The notes beneath the pieces were generated by a model. The model was given only the letters and a program-made list of their open reading frames with translations, did not search any database and was not told where the DNA came from. Below, in pieces: positions 9,425 to 20,914 of a DNA stretch of 64,000 bases (its first letter is position 1; every line of letters starts with the position of its first letter). Origin of the DNA: Steinernema hermaphroditum (Eukaryota; Nematoda; Chromadorea; Rhabditida; Steinernematidae). Location of the stretch: the NCBI GenBank assembly GCA_030435675.1, contig CM059621.1:8556001-8620000 (forward strand). The letters are read 5' to 3'. The position numbers and the translations under genes were made by a program.

Positions 9425-12400
9425 ATGAGCGAGCCTCCGCCGCCGGAAGAGGAGCTCGAGAAGGAGAACAAGTTCGCCGGAGAGTCCTTCGGAACGGACA
9501 ACGTCAGAACCGTTTACGCCGGTAGTTCTCATGGTGCGTTTCTCTTCCTCATAACGAAACTTCTGCTATTCTAAGTGCCTAAAAGAAACTGTTGCACAAG
9601 AGGTGTCCCGCTCTCGATGTCTCTCTGTCTAGCAGACAAATACTCCTGACAATGACCATCATGGTTGCAAGTAGACCGGAGTGGAATCGCTCGATTTCCC
9701 ACCGCTCCACAAAATGATCGCCATTGTCTGCAGCGTATGTCTACTAGACAGACATCGTAAGGGAGACGTTTTTTGCTTATCCTATATTGGGTTGGGGAGT
9801 TGAAGTTGTCGTTTTTTCAACGAATTTTTATTATCATAAACAGGCATATTTCATTCAAGGCACCCACCATTTGATCGTACAACCACAGCCCACTTTGCGG
9901 CAAAGAGCTTGATTCCACATTAGTAGAAAATCCGGCGTTTGGAGTCGGAAAATGTTTTGGTCTAATTTTCGATCTCTTTATCTTGTTTTTTAGTGCTTAC
10001 CACTCATGTAGTCACTTACGAATGAACACAGGTGACTGTGAGATGGACCGAAGAGAAGAGCAAATAGAAATCTTTCAGCTCAAAATGGAGAGCCATTGTG
10101 GGGGGCAACTTGGAAACATACGATCTTGGGTAGCCGGACTCTTTGGGGATCCAAGGGTCACGTTTTCCACATTTGGCCTCTATTTCCGTGAAGTATTGAG
10201 TTGTTAAGTTGAAAATGGGTCACTCAGCAAATATATCTTATTTTCATAAGTTTTAGTTAAGTTTTAGTGGAGTCTATGTGGGCATGGTAACTGCAAGTGA
10301 TAGCTACCTGCTGCATGCCCCCGTTGTCTGTTATTGTGCTTAACCAACTGAAAACTTAGGAGTTAACAGAACATGGTATTGGCCATTTTCGAATTGGACA
10401 TCTTTTTGATATTTGCTCATTTTGTGATAAACGATGAACGCAGCGACAGGTGCGTTCGGTAGGTTATACCCAACGATGCACGTGGTTGGAGGTCACCGTC
10501 CATCATGAATATCATAGGAAACCTGTGCATAACAGTGCATTTCGGAATGTAATGTGGCAAATTTTTCGTCATGTGACATGAATGAGTAAAAAAAAATTAT
10601 ATTTGATGCAAGAGAGGTGGCTATGGCGGTCCGAGTCGCGCGCATGAGTGGCGAACATAACGCACACACCAGCTTTGCACAAAGAGTGCGAAAATAGCCG
10701 CCAAACAAAAAAAAAGCGTTGTTGAGACATTTGAGTCCCGGACACAGAGCTCCGACGAAACGGTAACATTTGCCAACGACAGAAACGTCAAACGTGAATT
10801 ATGAAGCATCAAATTGGTGAGCAAATATGAAGAAGTTAACTCAAACTCAAGCGTTTCGTTGGAGCTCTGTGTTCGGGACTTAAATGTCTCAACAACAAAA
10901 AAGCGACACAAAAAAACTCCCTAAACCAATATTCCTTTAGCTGAAAGTTTAATTTTCAAAAAAGACACTGGTATGCGTTTTAGATATCTTATGCATGCCA
11001 AATTCGGAAATATTTTTATTTTTGCGAAAATCATAAAGCTTAGCTTTAGTCGGAAATGTTCGTCTTTGCATTTTTGTGCTACACTGAACGTTGTCTTGTA
11101 GACACGAAGGAGCGGGAGAGTCGGATAATCATCCTGGTGGGCCCTTCGGGGACGGGTAAGTCGACCCTGATCGACTGCATGTGCAACTACTTCTACGGCG
11201 CCAAACTCGGCGACTCTCTGCGCTACAAAATCGCCGACGAAGTGAGTCGGAGCTACCGTAATCCCCTCACGGGACCGTTCAGAGATTCGACAACACGACG
11301 CCCAAGAAGTCGATCATCAAGTACGTCTTCAACGGTACCGAGATGCCCTACCGTCCGATCGTCATCGACACTCCGGGCATCGGAGACCCCAGGTACCCCA
11401 CCTCGGCTACCGTAACCGAGGGTCTTGCAGCGGGCTGAAGGCGGACGACGAGCTGAAAGGGATGATCTCGGCGTGGCTCGCCTTCGACCCGCGCGCCCAC
11501 ATCCACGTCGTGGGCCTGGTGATCCGGGCCTCTCTGGCGCGACTGACGCCACGGACGGAGGCCGAACTGCAGCATACACTCTCCCTCTTCCCCCGCTGGA
11601 TGCACGCCAACGTCGTGCCGATGGTGACCGGGTGCGACGGCTCGCCCGAGCCCTCCGCCGTCATCCTCCGCCACTTCGACCTCCACAACAACCGCCGATT
11701 CCGGTTTAACACATCGGCGCTCTACCAGAAGCCCAGCGGTGAGTTCACAAAGCCGATTTGGCGACCATTCAAAGGAGTCGAGAGGCGCCCGAAAACAGTT
11801 TTCCCCTGGAGCTTCCCCTTCCCGTGTTTTTGGATGGGAATATTTCACTCTCCTCTATTTCAGCGAACCATCTGAGCGAGCAGCTGCGGCAGATGTACTG
11901 GGACCTCTCGATGTCGAACATGGAGGAATTCTTCGACCATGTCGGCCGCGTCCATCCTCAGTGCGTAGAGGAGCAGCTGAACCCCCGGCACATGGAGCGC
12001 GCCCACGCAGGTCCGACGACGCCGCCTCCCTCCGCGAAGCCGCCCTCGCCACCGTATCCCCCGCCTCCGCCGCCTCTGAAGACGCCGCAGAGTCCGAAGC
12101 CCGTCGACGTCCCTTCGACGATCGCCGAGGAAGCGCCTTCGAAGCCTCCCCGGGAGGAGCCCATTCCCTCCTACGACCTTCCGCCCATCGGAAAGCCCTC
12201 CGAGGAGGAGGAAGTCGTCTCGTCGATCAAGCGATACACCTACGACCCGTGGACGCTGTCGCACAACCTGCATCTGGTGGCGGAGAAGCGGACGCTCCGC
12301 TCGGAGCCGGCGTCGAAGCGGAGCAGTGTCGTCGTGCGGAACCAACAGAGGAGCTCCTTCCACGAGAACGGCGACGTCGACTTCGAGCGGGTCCATCAGA

Positions 12401-13668
12401 AGTTGGTGGAGGCGCGGCCGAAGGAGACGAACCTCGACGACGGCCTCGGGGGAGTGTCGTCAGCGGAGTCGTCGCCGACCGAGGAGTTCCGGAAGAATGG
12501 AGCGGAGTTCTCGCTCCGCTCCACCGCTTCCGAGTGGCATTACACCCCCTCCGCCGAGGGCACCGCCCGTCGCTTCCGCCCCGGCTCCGGCATCCGGAGG
12601 AGCGGCGACACGGAGAACCTGACGCCTCTCCGGAGGGAGCCCCCCGCCGAGGAGCCGCCTCTGCAGCCCCTGACCACCGTCTTCGACGCCACCCCCCAGC
12701 CGGCGCCTCGAGATTCCATCCGGAGGAACGGCGCCGCGCAGTATGAGAACGTCCCCGGGAATACCGTACCCCCGCCGGTACCCCTCCACGGCGCCCCTCT
12801 GGTGGTGGCGCCCCTCGTCAGAGACACGGACATTGACGCCGACCTCGAGGACGACGGCGCCGGATTCCGACGGAACGACATCTCCAGAACGGTGAGTCAC
12901 CTCCGGCGCCCACTGAGCTCCCGTTCCAGTCGTTCCACTCGTCCTCCCTCAAGAACGGACGCCTTCCCTCCAATCGGCCCGACTCCTCCAATTATGGCGA
13001 CGACTGGGGCAGCGACGCGCCCCCTCCGGACCACACACAGCTCCCCTCGGAGCCCACCGAGTGGGAGGCGATAGGCTACAAGCCCAACCTGAGACTAGGT
13101 ACGGTATCTGCGGTTCTTCCGTGACTTCCGTGGCTTCAGAGCCGCCGAAGAGCCTGGTGGTGGCGTCGCGGCCCTACTTCTGCGGCGACCGTCGGGAGCC
13201 CCTCCAGGAAAAGCGTCTTCTGCGCGACGTCGAGGCGAACCCCGTGGCCTCGAAGTACCAGTACAGGTAGGTGATCGTCCGGAACCCCAGACGTCCCCGT
13301 TCAGCGAAGTGCCTCCCCTGATCAGTCCCAAAGAGCCGAAGGCGCCCGCCAACACTCCCTCGACGCCCCTTCGGCGCCGGGGTGCCCCCATCCTCGAGCC
13401 GAAGTACCTCTGGTGCGCCCTGGTGCCCATGGTCGTCGCCTCGGCCGTCCTCGTCCTGCTTATCCTCCTTCTCCTCCTCCTCTAACCCGTCCTCACCGCC
13501 TGACCACCCGCTTTCAGCCAGCCGCTCCTCCAGGGGTCGAAGCCCGAGGAGAGGCGCGTCGAGAAGCCTCGGCGCGAGATCCTCAACTGCTGCTTCTTCC
13601 TCCTCGCCCCTATCATCGTCATCTTCATCTTCGCCGCCATCATGCTAACGCTTATCCTGGCCCACTAA
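9425..13668 (+). CDS. Septin/AIG1-like P-loop GTPase with proline-rich region and two alternative membrane tails
   Basis: Exons: 9425-9533, 11102-11241, 11283-11392, 11431-11738, 11864-12891, 12930-13098, 13140-13266, then either 13305-13485 (723 aa form) or 13518-13668 (713 aa form). GTPase motifs are clear: Walker A LVGPSGTGKSTL, a G3-type VIDTPGIGD and a G4-like TGCD. This resembles septin and AIG1-type TRAFAC GTPases. After the ~200-residue domain comes a ~400-residue disordered region rich in Pro, Glu, Ser and Arg, including a run of six prolines. Each last exon encodes a basic stretch and a hydrophobic tail: LLILLLLLL in one, and CCFFLLAPIIVIFIFAAIML in the other. Both fit the same upstream phase (AG/C), so they look mutually exclusive. 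The protein is thus probably tail-anchored. The start at 9425 follows an acceptor-like TTTCAG; in-frame ATG 9326 and the exon at 6226 are alternatives. Several introns carry TACCGTAA. Confidence 0.85.
9615..9757. repeat. ~140-base imperfect hairpin
   Basis: The left arm begins CGATGTCTCTCTGTCTAGCA and the right arm ends CTACTAGACAGACATCG; internal segments (ctgacaatg/cattgtctgcag and ggagtggaatcg/cgatttcccaccgctcc) also pair, so nearly the whole 143 bases can fold. It could be a small foldback (MITE) relic or a structured intronic RNA. Confidence 0.6.
10711..10904. repeat. Inverted repeat, ~52-base arms, ~88-base loop
   Basis: Arms 10711-10762 and 10851-10904 are near-perfect reverse complements. 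Both contain GTTGTTGAGACATTT and ACACAGAGCTCC with a few substitutions. No coding potential. It looks like a short foldback element inside the GTPase intron. Confidence 0.75.
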
Positions 13669-16600
13669 CAGCTCCACTGCTCAACTCTGGTTCTCTGCAA
13701 TACCGTAACCCGAATATTGTCGTCAGATGTATTTATAAATTAGACCTTCTCGGTGCACTCCTGACGGAGAGACAAGACAGGGCTGTGGAAGGGAGGGCTA
13801 TAATTAACCCACAACTCGAAGGGGTCTATTTGTGGAAGTGGCCGAAATAGGACCTGAAGAAAAAGGATGACGTCATCGAGGAGACCACCGGGAGCCATTT
13901 GAATCAATTAGCTTGTAGAGGAGTTCGCACACAAAGTTAGCATCTGGCACCTTGCCTAAGCAATCTCCACAAGGAAGTGGGACTGAATCTAGCCTGACCA
14001 AGCGTGCAAAGGTCACACTTTCGCTGCTAATTCAGCGAGAATTCTGGAGCCCCGATACCGTATCCCGACAGAAACGACCTTGAGGGGTGTTATTCGAGGA
14101 AATGGACACGAGGAACCGAGTGAGTCAGGCGATGTCCACGTCATTCCGAGTCATGCGACTGACTTCTAGAGTGTTTGTTTTCGCTCTCATTTGAAAGTTC
14201 CCCCTCTACAGTATACCGTCGAAGGAATGGACGTCAATGGAAGTGCGTGTAGGCGCCAGAACCAGAGATTAATTGAACATCGTGTGGACACGCAATTAAG
14301 ATTATCGTTTTACGTCGTCTTCGAAAAATCAGGGAACAAGGTCCACATCTCTGCACTACCTGGCGGGTGACAAAAAGAGAGCGCCAAGTTGAGTAGCCTA
14401 GCCATCTAGACTGTTTTCCAACTCAAATTGCGCTCGAGCACTTAAAGGAAATAGAATACCTTCTTTAAATTCTGTGGTCCAGTGTTTTGTCTCGGCTAGA
14501 GCGACAAAAACGATAAAGAAAGGTAGGGAATCCAAGTGATAAATGCACTTACAGCGACCTCCATAGCTACAGCCTTATATCTATACTTTTTGAGCGATTT
14601 GAGGTGCACACGAAAGAAGCCGTTCATTGACGCCTACCAGAAGAACCAGCGTTTCTTAGAGTCCCTCGGAAGTGGCCTATCCACTTTGACCCCTCCCCTT
14701 AACCTTTGCTTGTGTGAAACATCTTGCGATTTCTTATTCAAGGACAAACAGAAAATGTGCATTTGGTGTGTTCATCTCTCGCTTATGTTTTCCAGAGTGA
14801 TCTGCCCCCCCCCCTTCTGTGATGCAGTTTCAGAATCACTCTAAAGCATAGTTCTGCTCGCCTCTACTCCAAACGATTCCCAGAATCTTCGATATATGTG
14901 GAAACTGCTCTTTTCCTTCCGTCCGGATTCCGCAGAGTCGCCGTCATCCATCGGAAGTCATAATCAGGGCGGGCGCGGGAGGTCGGCGACGTCACAAATC
15001 TAATTTGGTCACCGAAGCGCCTATCCGAGGCGTCAGTCGCCTTCGGCGAATCCGCTCCCTCCGCCGCCTTTCTCCTTTGTTTACAATCGCTCTCGCACAA
15101 TTGAACACGTAAAAGATTCATTAATCGCGCCATCTCTCCGGAGTTCGCGTTCCCGAGTACCGTATCCCGCTTTCGGTTCGGTCCCAGATGGAGGCGCCGC
15201 CACCTAGAATCAGAGGCGCGGCGGGGGCGTCGAGGCGAGGGCCGGAGGACCCTTTCGAGAGGCGCGAAATCGAGTTTGGGGTTTGACGTTTGAGTGGAGC
15301 TCCGAGGGGTTCGAAACAAAAACAAGAAAGAAATGACAATTTGTTGCGTCTTCCAGAGGCTACGGTAGTGTCTTTTCCTCGAGGTTCTTCTGGCACTTCT
15401 GGGGGCGCCTCCTGCGTGCTACTTCTTTCTTCTGTCCTCCAAATTGTTTTTTCAATTAATCGCCCTCCACACATCCTTTTACGACGCCGTAATCCAGGAA
15501 CGGCGCCACTTACGCCATGACGACCCTCGATTGGCGGATCCCTTTTGTTGTCCCGTTTGTTGCAGAATTATGGCATCCACATAATCTGTGGTTATGGGTG
15601 CGTGGAAGACGTGGACTCCCTCTTCTAGGCCGTATTTCCTTAGTCTTCTTCAGTTTCTACCGTATGACACCCGATCTATAGCTCCGTCGTCAATACATTT
15701 CACCCATAAATCACTTTTGCGATTAATTTTGAAACTGGAAGAGAAAGAAACTGTTTGTTTCTTCGAGTTGTCACGCCTCTCTGCCTCTGACAGTCCATGG
15801 AAATGACATTTCCAAGTGCAGAGACTTGATCCAACGATGTGAGTCCATTGTGCGCCTTCTTGTCCATCTCTCGCCACCTTCTTCGAAGACAAAAAGAGTT
15901 CCGAAATCGGCGGAAAGAGTCAAAAGGGGAGGGAAATGACGTCGCCCCCAATTGCTCCCCTAACCAGCACAATCACCCTTCATCCACGCTTTCACCTCCC
16001 TCTCTACTACAGTACACCTGGCTTCCTTCCCGTCCACCTTCTTCTCCTCGCCGATCTCCGCTCCTCTTCGGGTCTTCCTCCGCCGCCTAATCGCATTAGG
16101 CGTGAGGATTCCGTGCAGAAATCGAGTTTCCACGTGAGACCATGGCCCTTCCCGGAATCGGAAGCGTTTCTAATTCGCAGCGACAACTTTTAATTAAAGA
16201 TCGGCGAACTTTCCGGTGGTCCCGCCGCGTCTGTCGCTTCCGCGCGGGACTCGTAGCGCCTTCTCCCTTTCCGTCCATTTGCATTTCGGTGCACGCCTGA
16301 CGCCCTGAATTATTCACTCCCCCAAACGATCTCCATTTTGGCCAATTAGATGGCGCGCGTCGCCAAACGTCGGGAACTCGAGGGTCTGTTCCAGGCGTGC
16401 ACGGCTGCCTTCTTTTGTTTTGGCTCGATTTAATCCGTTTGAGAACCCCTCAGTAAACAAACCATAGAAACTGTCAAAAATGACGTCCTTTTAGGGCTGT
16501 CCTCTGGTCCTGTTTGGATCAGTCGACAGTACCTCGAGGACAACTCCTCCTGAGACGGAATGTTTCATTCTTTGCCCGCATAACCTCGTTTTCTCTCCTT

Positions 16601-19237
16601 CCCTTGGACCCAGGTGCAAACGAACGTCATCGCGAGAATCGAATCAGGCACTAATCCCTGTTAGGGTCAAACAACTAGTGAGAAACGTTCCAATTGGCGT
16701 GTTTGTCCTGACACCTCTCGCTCGGATGGACCCATTAATACTAAATGCGCTGCTTATCACCTGGTGGGACATTTCAGCTAATTGCATCATGATATCATCG
16801 ACTCTATTATACGAGCTCTCTCTGGACCACACAGGCTCAACTGTTGGCTAATCCCGATTTCTCCACCAGAAGCACGTAGTTTCGGCCATTCCTCATCGTT
16901 TTTGTCCCATTCTTGTCCGTCCGTAGTGCAGCATAGAATATCACCACAGGCTCTGAAGATTAAGCAACTGAAAGGACGTTCTTGCCAGAGTGCATGGTCG
17001 GTGTCGCGTGAAGCCAAAACCCAATTAACCCTTCAGTTCGCCAAATAGAATCAGATCGACGTGACTCCTCGAAGGGCCCTTTCCTGCGCGGATTCCCCGT
17101 CCTCGGCCCTCCACCCTCGCCGCCTGCAGATTCCATTCGATCGCCTCCCCCTCGGCGGGGGCGATGCCGCTTTCTATGGCCCCAGGTGGCGTTTATTTAG
17201 GCCCTAAGACGTCATTTGGCCCACTCCAAAAGTTATTTTTGGGCCCAGAGGGTCCGAAATAGAATTTGTTTTGTTAGGGCTGCAGATTTCGTCAACGCCC
17301 ATAATTGGGGTGTCCGTTGTTTTGGCGCGATTTCCCAAATTGGAGAGGAGGCGAACTGCAAATGTAAATTGGAGCCACGGGCGAAGAAGGCATCGACGCG
17401 GAAAACTCTGCAGAGTCGAATCGCCATGTTTACGTTTGAGCTCAAATGGAAGTTGGATCGAAGTGCTCGACCCTACTGGCCACTTCCTGGCTTCCAGGAC
17501 CATGTCCTTTCCGGCTCTTTTGATATTTAGGTGGACTGTAAACAGATTAGGACTCTCGTTTTCATTCGGATCTCTCTCCACGTGATCACCCTGGTTCCGT
17601 AGTTTATAAAAGATGAAGAAGATGATGAAAAACGTCTCTCTTATTTCCCCTTCAATCTTCAATTTCAAATCGATTTTAAAGGCGTTAAAAGCGACAGCCC
17701 ATAAGGAACCACCTTTGATCCGCCATTTCAATTTCTCGTCCAATTGTCCTAAAAGGTTCCACGATGGCTTCAGCTTCGAGGTTACTTGACGACTGAGATG
17801 GACCTCTATCCCCTTCAGACACATTCCGCGTTGAATCCCTACTTCACCTCGAAGACCCTTCCACATTGCCTGCCATAGGCCGTATGACGTAGTTTCCAAA
17901 TTGCCGTCTGGCACCTTTATTCGCTTCCCTTTCTTCTCTCGCAACTTTCACTTGCCTCTTCTCCCCACCAAGTCGGCCCGTTTCAGGGCTGCGCACACCT
18001 GTCCATCCGAACTCAAAGTCCACTGGATCCCAGCTTCTTCGATTCGTCGGAGGGTCGGAATTAACTTCATTTCCTCCTCCATTAGAGCCCGTTCAGTCAT
18101 TGACCTCTGAGATGCAATAAGTGGTTTTATTAAGCGTCACCGGTGACAAGACGATCTTTAATTTCCGGGCCCTCGATCCTCCGTTTTCGACACGCTTTCG
18201 GGAGGACGCGGCCTTAATTGTTTTCCTAAAAGACGTCTAAACTCAATTTTCCCCCACTTTTCAAGAATTGCGCTTTTGTCTCAAAGGTAAATGACGTTAG
18301 TCTCCGTTCTTTGCCGCCTACAGAAGCCGGAGAAGGGCTGTTTACCACCAGTTGAAGGGCACAAAGCTGTAATTGTTTTTATGTTCTTCTCTTTGTCCAA
18401 CAACGTTGACGCAAACGCGTCTGATGAGTGGTCCCAACACATTTGTAATTAGGCTCGTGCAGTGTCCTCGAAGCCGTCGTCACCGAATCCACGCTGGCCC
18501 ACAGGGGTGGCCATCGAGTCATGCCCTGAACCTTGTTTCAATGAGTGACTTCCGATCACTCTCTCCACTTTGATACTTCTTGTCACTTCCGAGGCGCCAA
18601 TGTCGCCATTTCCTGCATCTCTCACCGTTTCCTTCCCCTTTCCCCTCTGAACCGAGTTGTTTGCTTCCGATTCTGTCGCGATGGATTCGACATTTATCGG
18701 AATCCACTCGAGCGGAATCGTGGCCAAAATAGGCGAAAACTTTTATCCCTCAGCGCCAAAACAAAAACTCCCCTCACCGCCTAAAAGAAACACTTCCAGG
18801 GAAGGTGCTTCTCAGGGGTGCGTGCTTTCAGAAAGTACGTTCTCTGGCAGGTGCCTTCCCAGTTTGTACTTCTTCCGATCTAGTCTGAACGCGGAAGCAG
18901 GTTCGCCTCTTCCAGGCCACCGTACCCCTGCGGAGTATTTCGGTGATTTTTGTTGGCCTCACATGCAACTTCTGTTTGCTCTTAATTAAGAGATCGCTTT
19001 CCGCCCGACGCCCTTCCTGGCTCTCGGGTTTCCCCTTCCGATGACATCTTCGCCGAGTTCTGAGGCGCCTCTCATGAATAACAAACTAAATAGACGACTC
19101 CGGGGACCGCCGCGTCACCCTTCTTTGTCATCGTCAACAAGTTAGCCCCAAGATCCGCCTCGGAAGACGAGTCCACCCCGTCGCTAGTCCCACCTTTCCG
19201 CTGGTGACTTGGAGGGAACTGCGCGATTAGGACGGGC
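13669..19237. other. Gene-poor intergenic DNA
   Basis: No coding region could be supported in 5.5 kb. Open frames are short and random in composition. Copies of the TACCGTA/TACGGTA heptamer occur at about 13701, 14057, 15158, 15361 and 15658. The region may hold distal regulatory sequence, but nothing specific can be named. Confidence 0.4.
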
Positions 19238-20153
19238 AAAAAGTTTCGATCAGGATGAGATTCGAACTCACGCGGGGGATTATGTGAGAAAAAAAACCCA
19301 CGAGAAAAAGACCCGCGAGAAAAAAGCCCAGCTATTACAGTAACACCCGTCAAGCTTATGCAAAATCGGTACCGATAATCACGTCTAGGTATAAAATCAG
19401 CTGGTTTTAAGTGTAAGCCTGAGCCTCAGCGAAGCCAGGGTTTGCCTACAGGCCTGTAGTCGTGGCTTCGGCACAGTTTCTCTGTATCTTACTGGTAACT
19501 TCAACCATTTTTGCCCGGTTTCACTCAAACTCCGGCTTAAACTTAAACTTAGATATCTAAGGTTGCGGGGGAGCGAAGGCCAAAAGTATTTCCGGGCAGC
19601 CAAAAGTCTAAGTGTCTAGACATGTCTGCGAAAAAGGACAGCTGAATTCTACATCATACGATAAGCGGTCAAGACAACAGGGCTCGCCCTTCGGGCTCGC
19701 TTTAAATATCTAGGGATAGTCTTAAGCCGGGTCCTACGCCAAGCTTGAATGTTAGACCGCACGCAAAATGAATATGAGGCTTGCTTCGCTCCCCCCCCCC
19801 CCCCAACCTTAGATGTGTAAGTTTAAGTTTAAGCTGGAGTTTGAGTGAAACCGGGCAAAAATGGTTGAAGCCACCAGCAAGATACAGAGAAACTGTGCCG
19901 AAGCCACGACTACAGGCCTGTAGGCAAACCCTGGCTTCGCTGAGGCTCAGGCTTACACTTAAAATCAGCTGATTTTATACCTAGACGTGATTATCGGTAC
20001 CGATTTTGCATAAGCTTGACGGGTGTTACTGTAATAGCTGGGTCTTTTTCTCGCGGGTTTTTTTCTCGTATGGTTTTTTTTTTCTCCTACAACGACGCGA
20101 GGAAACCCCAATGGATTAGCAGTCCATCGCCTTAACCAATCGGCCACCTGATC
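19238..20153 (-). pseudogene. tRNA-Ser(GCU) gene split in its variable arm by a foldback element
   Basis: On the minus strand the 5' part (20153 to ~20096) reads acceptor GATCAGG, TG, a D-arm with GGTTAAGGC, an anticodon stem ATGGA/TCCAT with loop CTGCTAA (anticodon GCT at 20120-20118), then TGGGG, the start of a long class II variable arm. The 3' part (19277 to 19247) reads CCCCGCG, a T-arm GTGAG-TTCGAAT-CTCAT, acceptor CCTGATC and discriminator G. The two acceptor strands, ~0.9 kb apart, are perfectly complementary, and GGGG/CCCC would close the variable stem. A T-run (TTTTT at 19242-19238) follows as a Pol III terminator. All parts of a serine tRNA are therefore present but separated by ~0.82 kb of foldback DNA, so the gene is very probably dead unless unusually processed. 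Confidence 0.85.
19278..20095. mobile_element. Non-coding foldback element with ~290-base inverted arms
   Basis: Left arm ~19286-19578 and right arm ~19783-20088 are long inverted repeats with high identity, sharing CAGCTATTACAGTAACACCC, ACAGGCCTGTAG and AAACTTAAACTTA. The arm ends carry short subterminal repeats of the type ACCCGCGAGAAAAA. The ~204-base centre has no open frame of note, so the element cannot encode a transposase and would be a foldback-type MITE. A cytosine run (19791-19804) lies at the inner end of the right arm. Possible target duplication: CGCGAGG at 20096-20102 and CGCGGGG at 19271-19277. Confidence 0.85.
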
Positions 20154-20291
20154 AGGACAGGCTTTTCATTGTTGACGCTTATTCATGACGAGACCGTTTC
20201 ATGGGTGCGCGAAGAGTGACTTCTGAAGACTTATTCCTCAGCTTTCAGACGCGCGTTTGATTCGAGTCTCTTCACGGGAAGTGAGAACGAG

Positions 20292-20689
20292 ATGAACGTC
20301 GAGAATCTGTCGAAGAGTGGCATCTGGAGACTCGCAGTCTCTTTCCTGCTCCTCGCCTTTCTCCTCGGTTCTGCCGCGGCGACCCCCGTCAGGGACTTCC
20401 TAGACGGTAAATCTGTCTCCCGTTTGTCCCTCCCTCATTTCCCCCTGCAGACACTCCGAAGTCGGTCGCTGCAGAAGCGGAGCCGGAGTCGCTGCTCGTT
20501 CTCGACCGCGTCCCCTTGGAGGCCGTCGCGCGGCGACTCAATCGTCGACGCCTCGCCGAAGCCGCCCTCCTCAACGAGTTTCCTTCGGAGATCTTCGCGC
20601 GGAACAGCCGGAACGCCAACTCCGACGGCAACGCGGTCAGCATCCGGAACATCGGCGACCTCCCGATGTTTCGCTTCGGACGCCGCTGA
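20292..20689 (+). CDS. RFamide-type neuropeptide precursor
   Basis: Two exons: 20292-20406 and 20451-20689 (117 aa), GT-AG intron, frame kept. An N-terminal signal peptide is clear (hydrophobic core FLLLAFLLGSAAAT). The protein ends DLPMFRFGRR then stop: a Gly amide donor followed by a dibasic cleavage site, giving an -MFRFamide C-terminus. Basic sites upstream (RRLNRRR, and monobasic ARNSRN) could release a peptide of about 20-45 residues. Only one amidated peptide is encoded, unlike most multi-copy flp genes. FMRFamide-like peptides act through G-protein-coupled receptors in nematode neurons. I cannot match the peptide to a named flp or nlp gene. Confidence 0.75.
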
Positions 20690-20914
20690 GTCGCTTCGGC
20701 GCTCGGCCTCCGCTTCCACTCTTATCGCCACACGACGTCCGCAATCCGTTTTCCACCGTTCGCCCTAGGAAACAGAGTTTGAATAATCGATTGTCTGTAA
20801 ACTGGTTCTATAAATTTATACTACACGGACGATCCATATCACAAAAGAACGAGACCATGACAAGAATATGCACAGAGGTTACAGGGAAAGGAATGCTCCG
20901 ACTCTTTCACAGGA

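Larger units (their letters stand above)
9534..11101 (+). other. Long intron of the GTPase gene containing two inverted repeats
   Basis: This 1.57 kb intron contrasts with the 38-124 base introns of the rest of the gene. It contains an imperfect hairpin at 9615-9757 and an inverted repeat at 10711-10904. No coding exon was recognised inside. Confidence 0.6.

Noticed and set aside
9784..10210. Possible decayed mariner-like sequence (TTGGGTTGGG start)
   Set aside because: The start recalls mariner ends but no matching inverted end and no readable transposase fragments were found.
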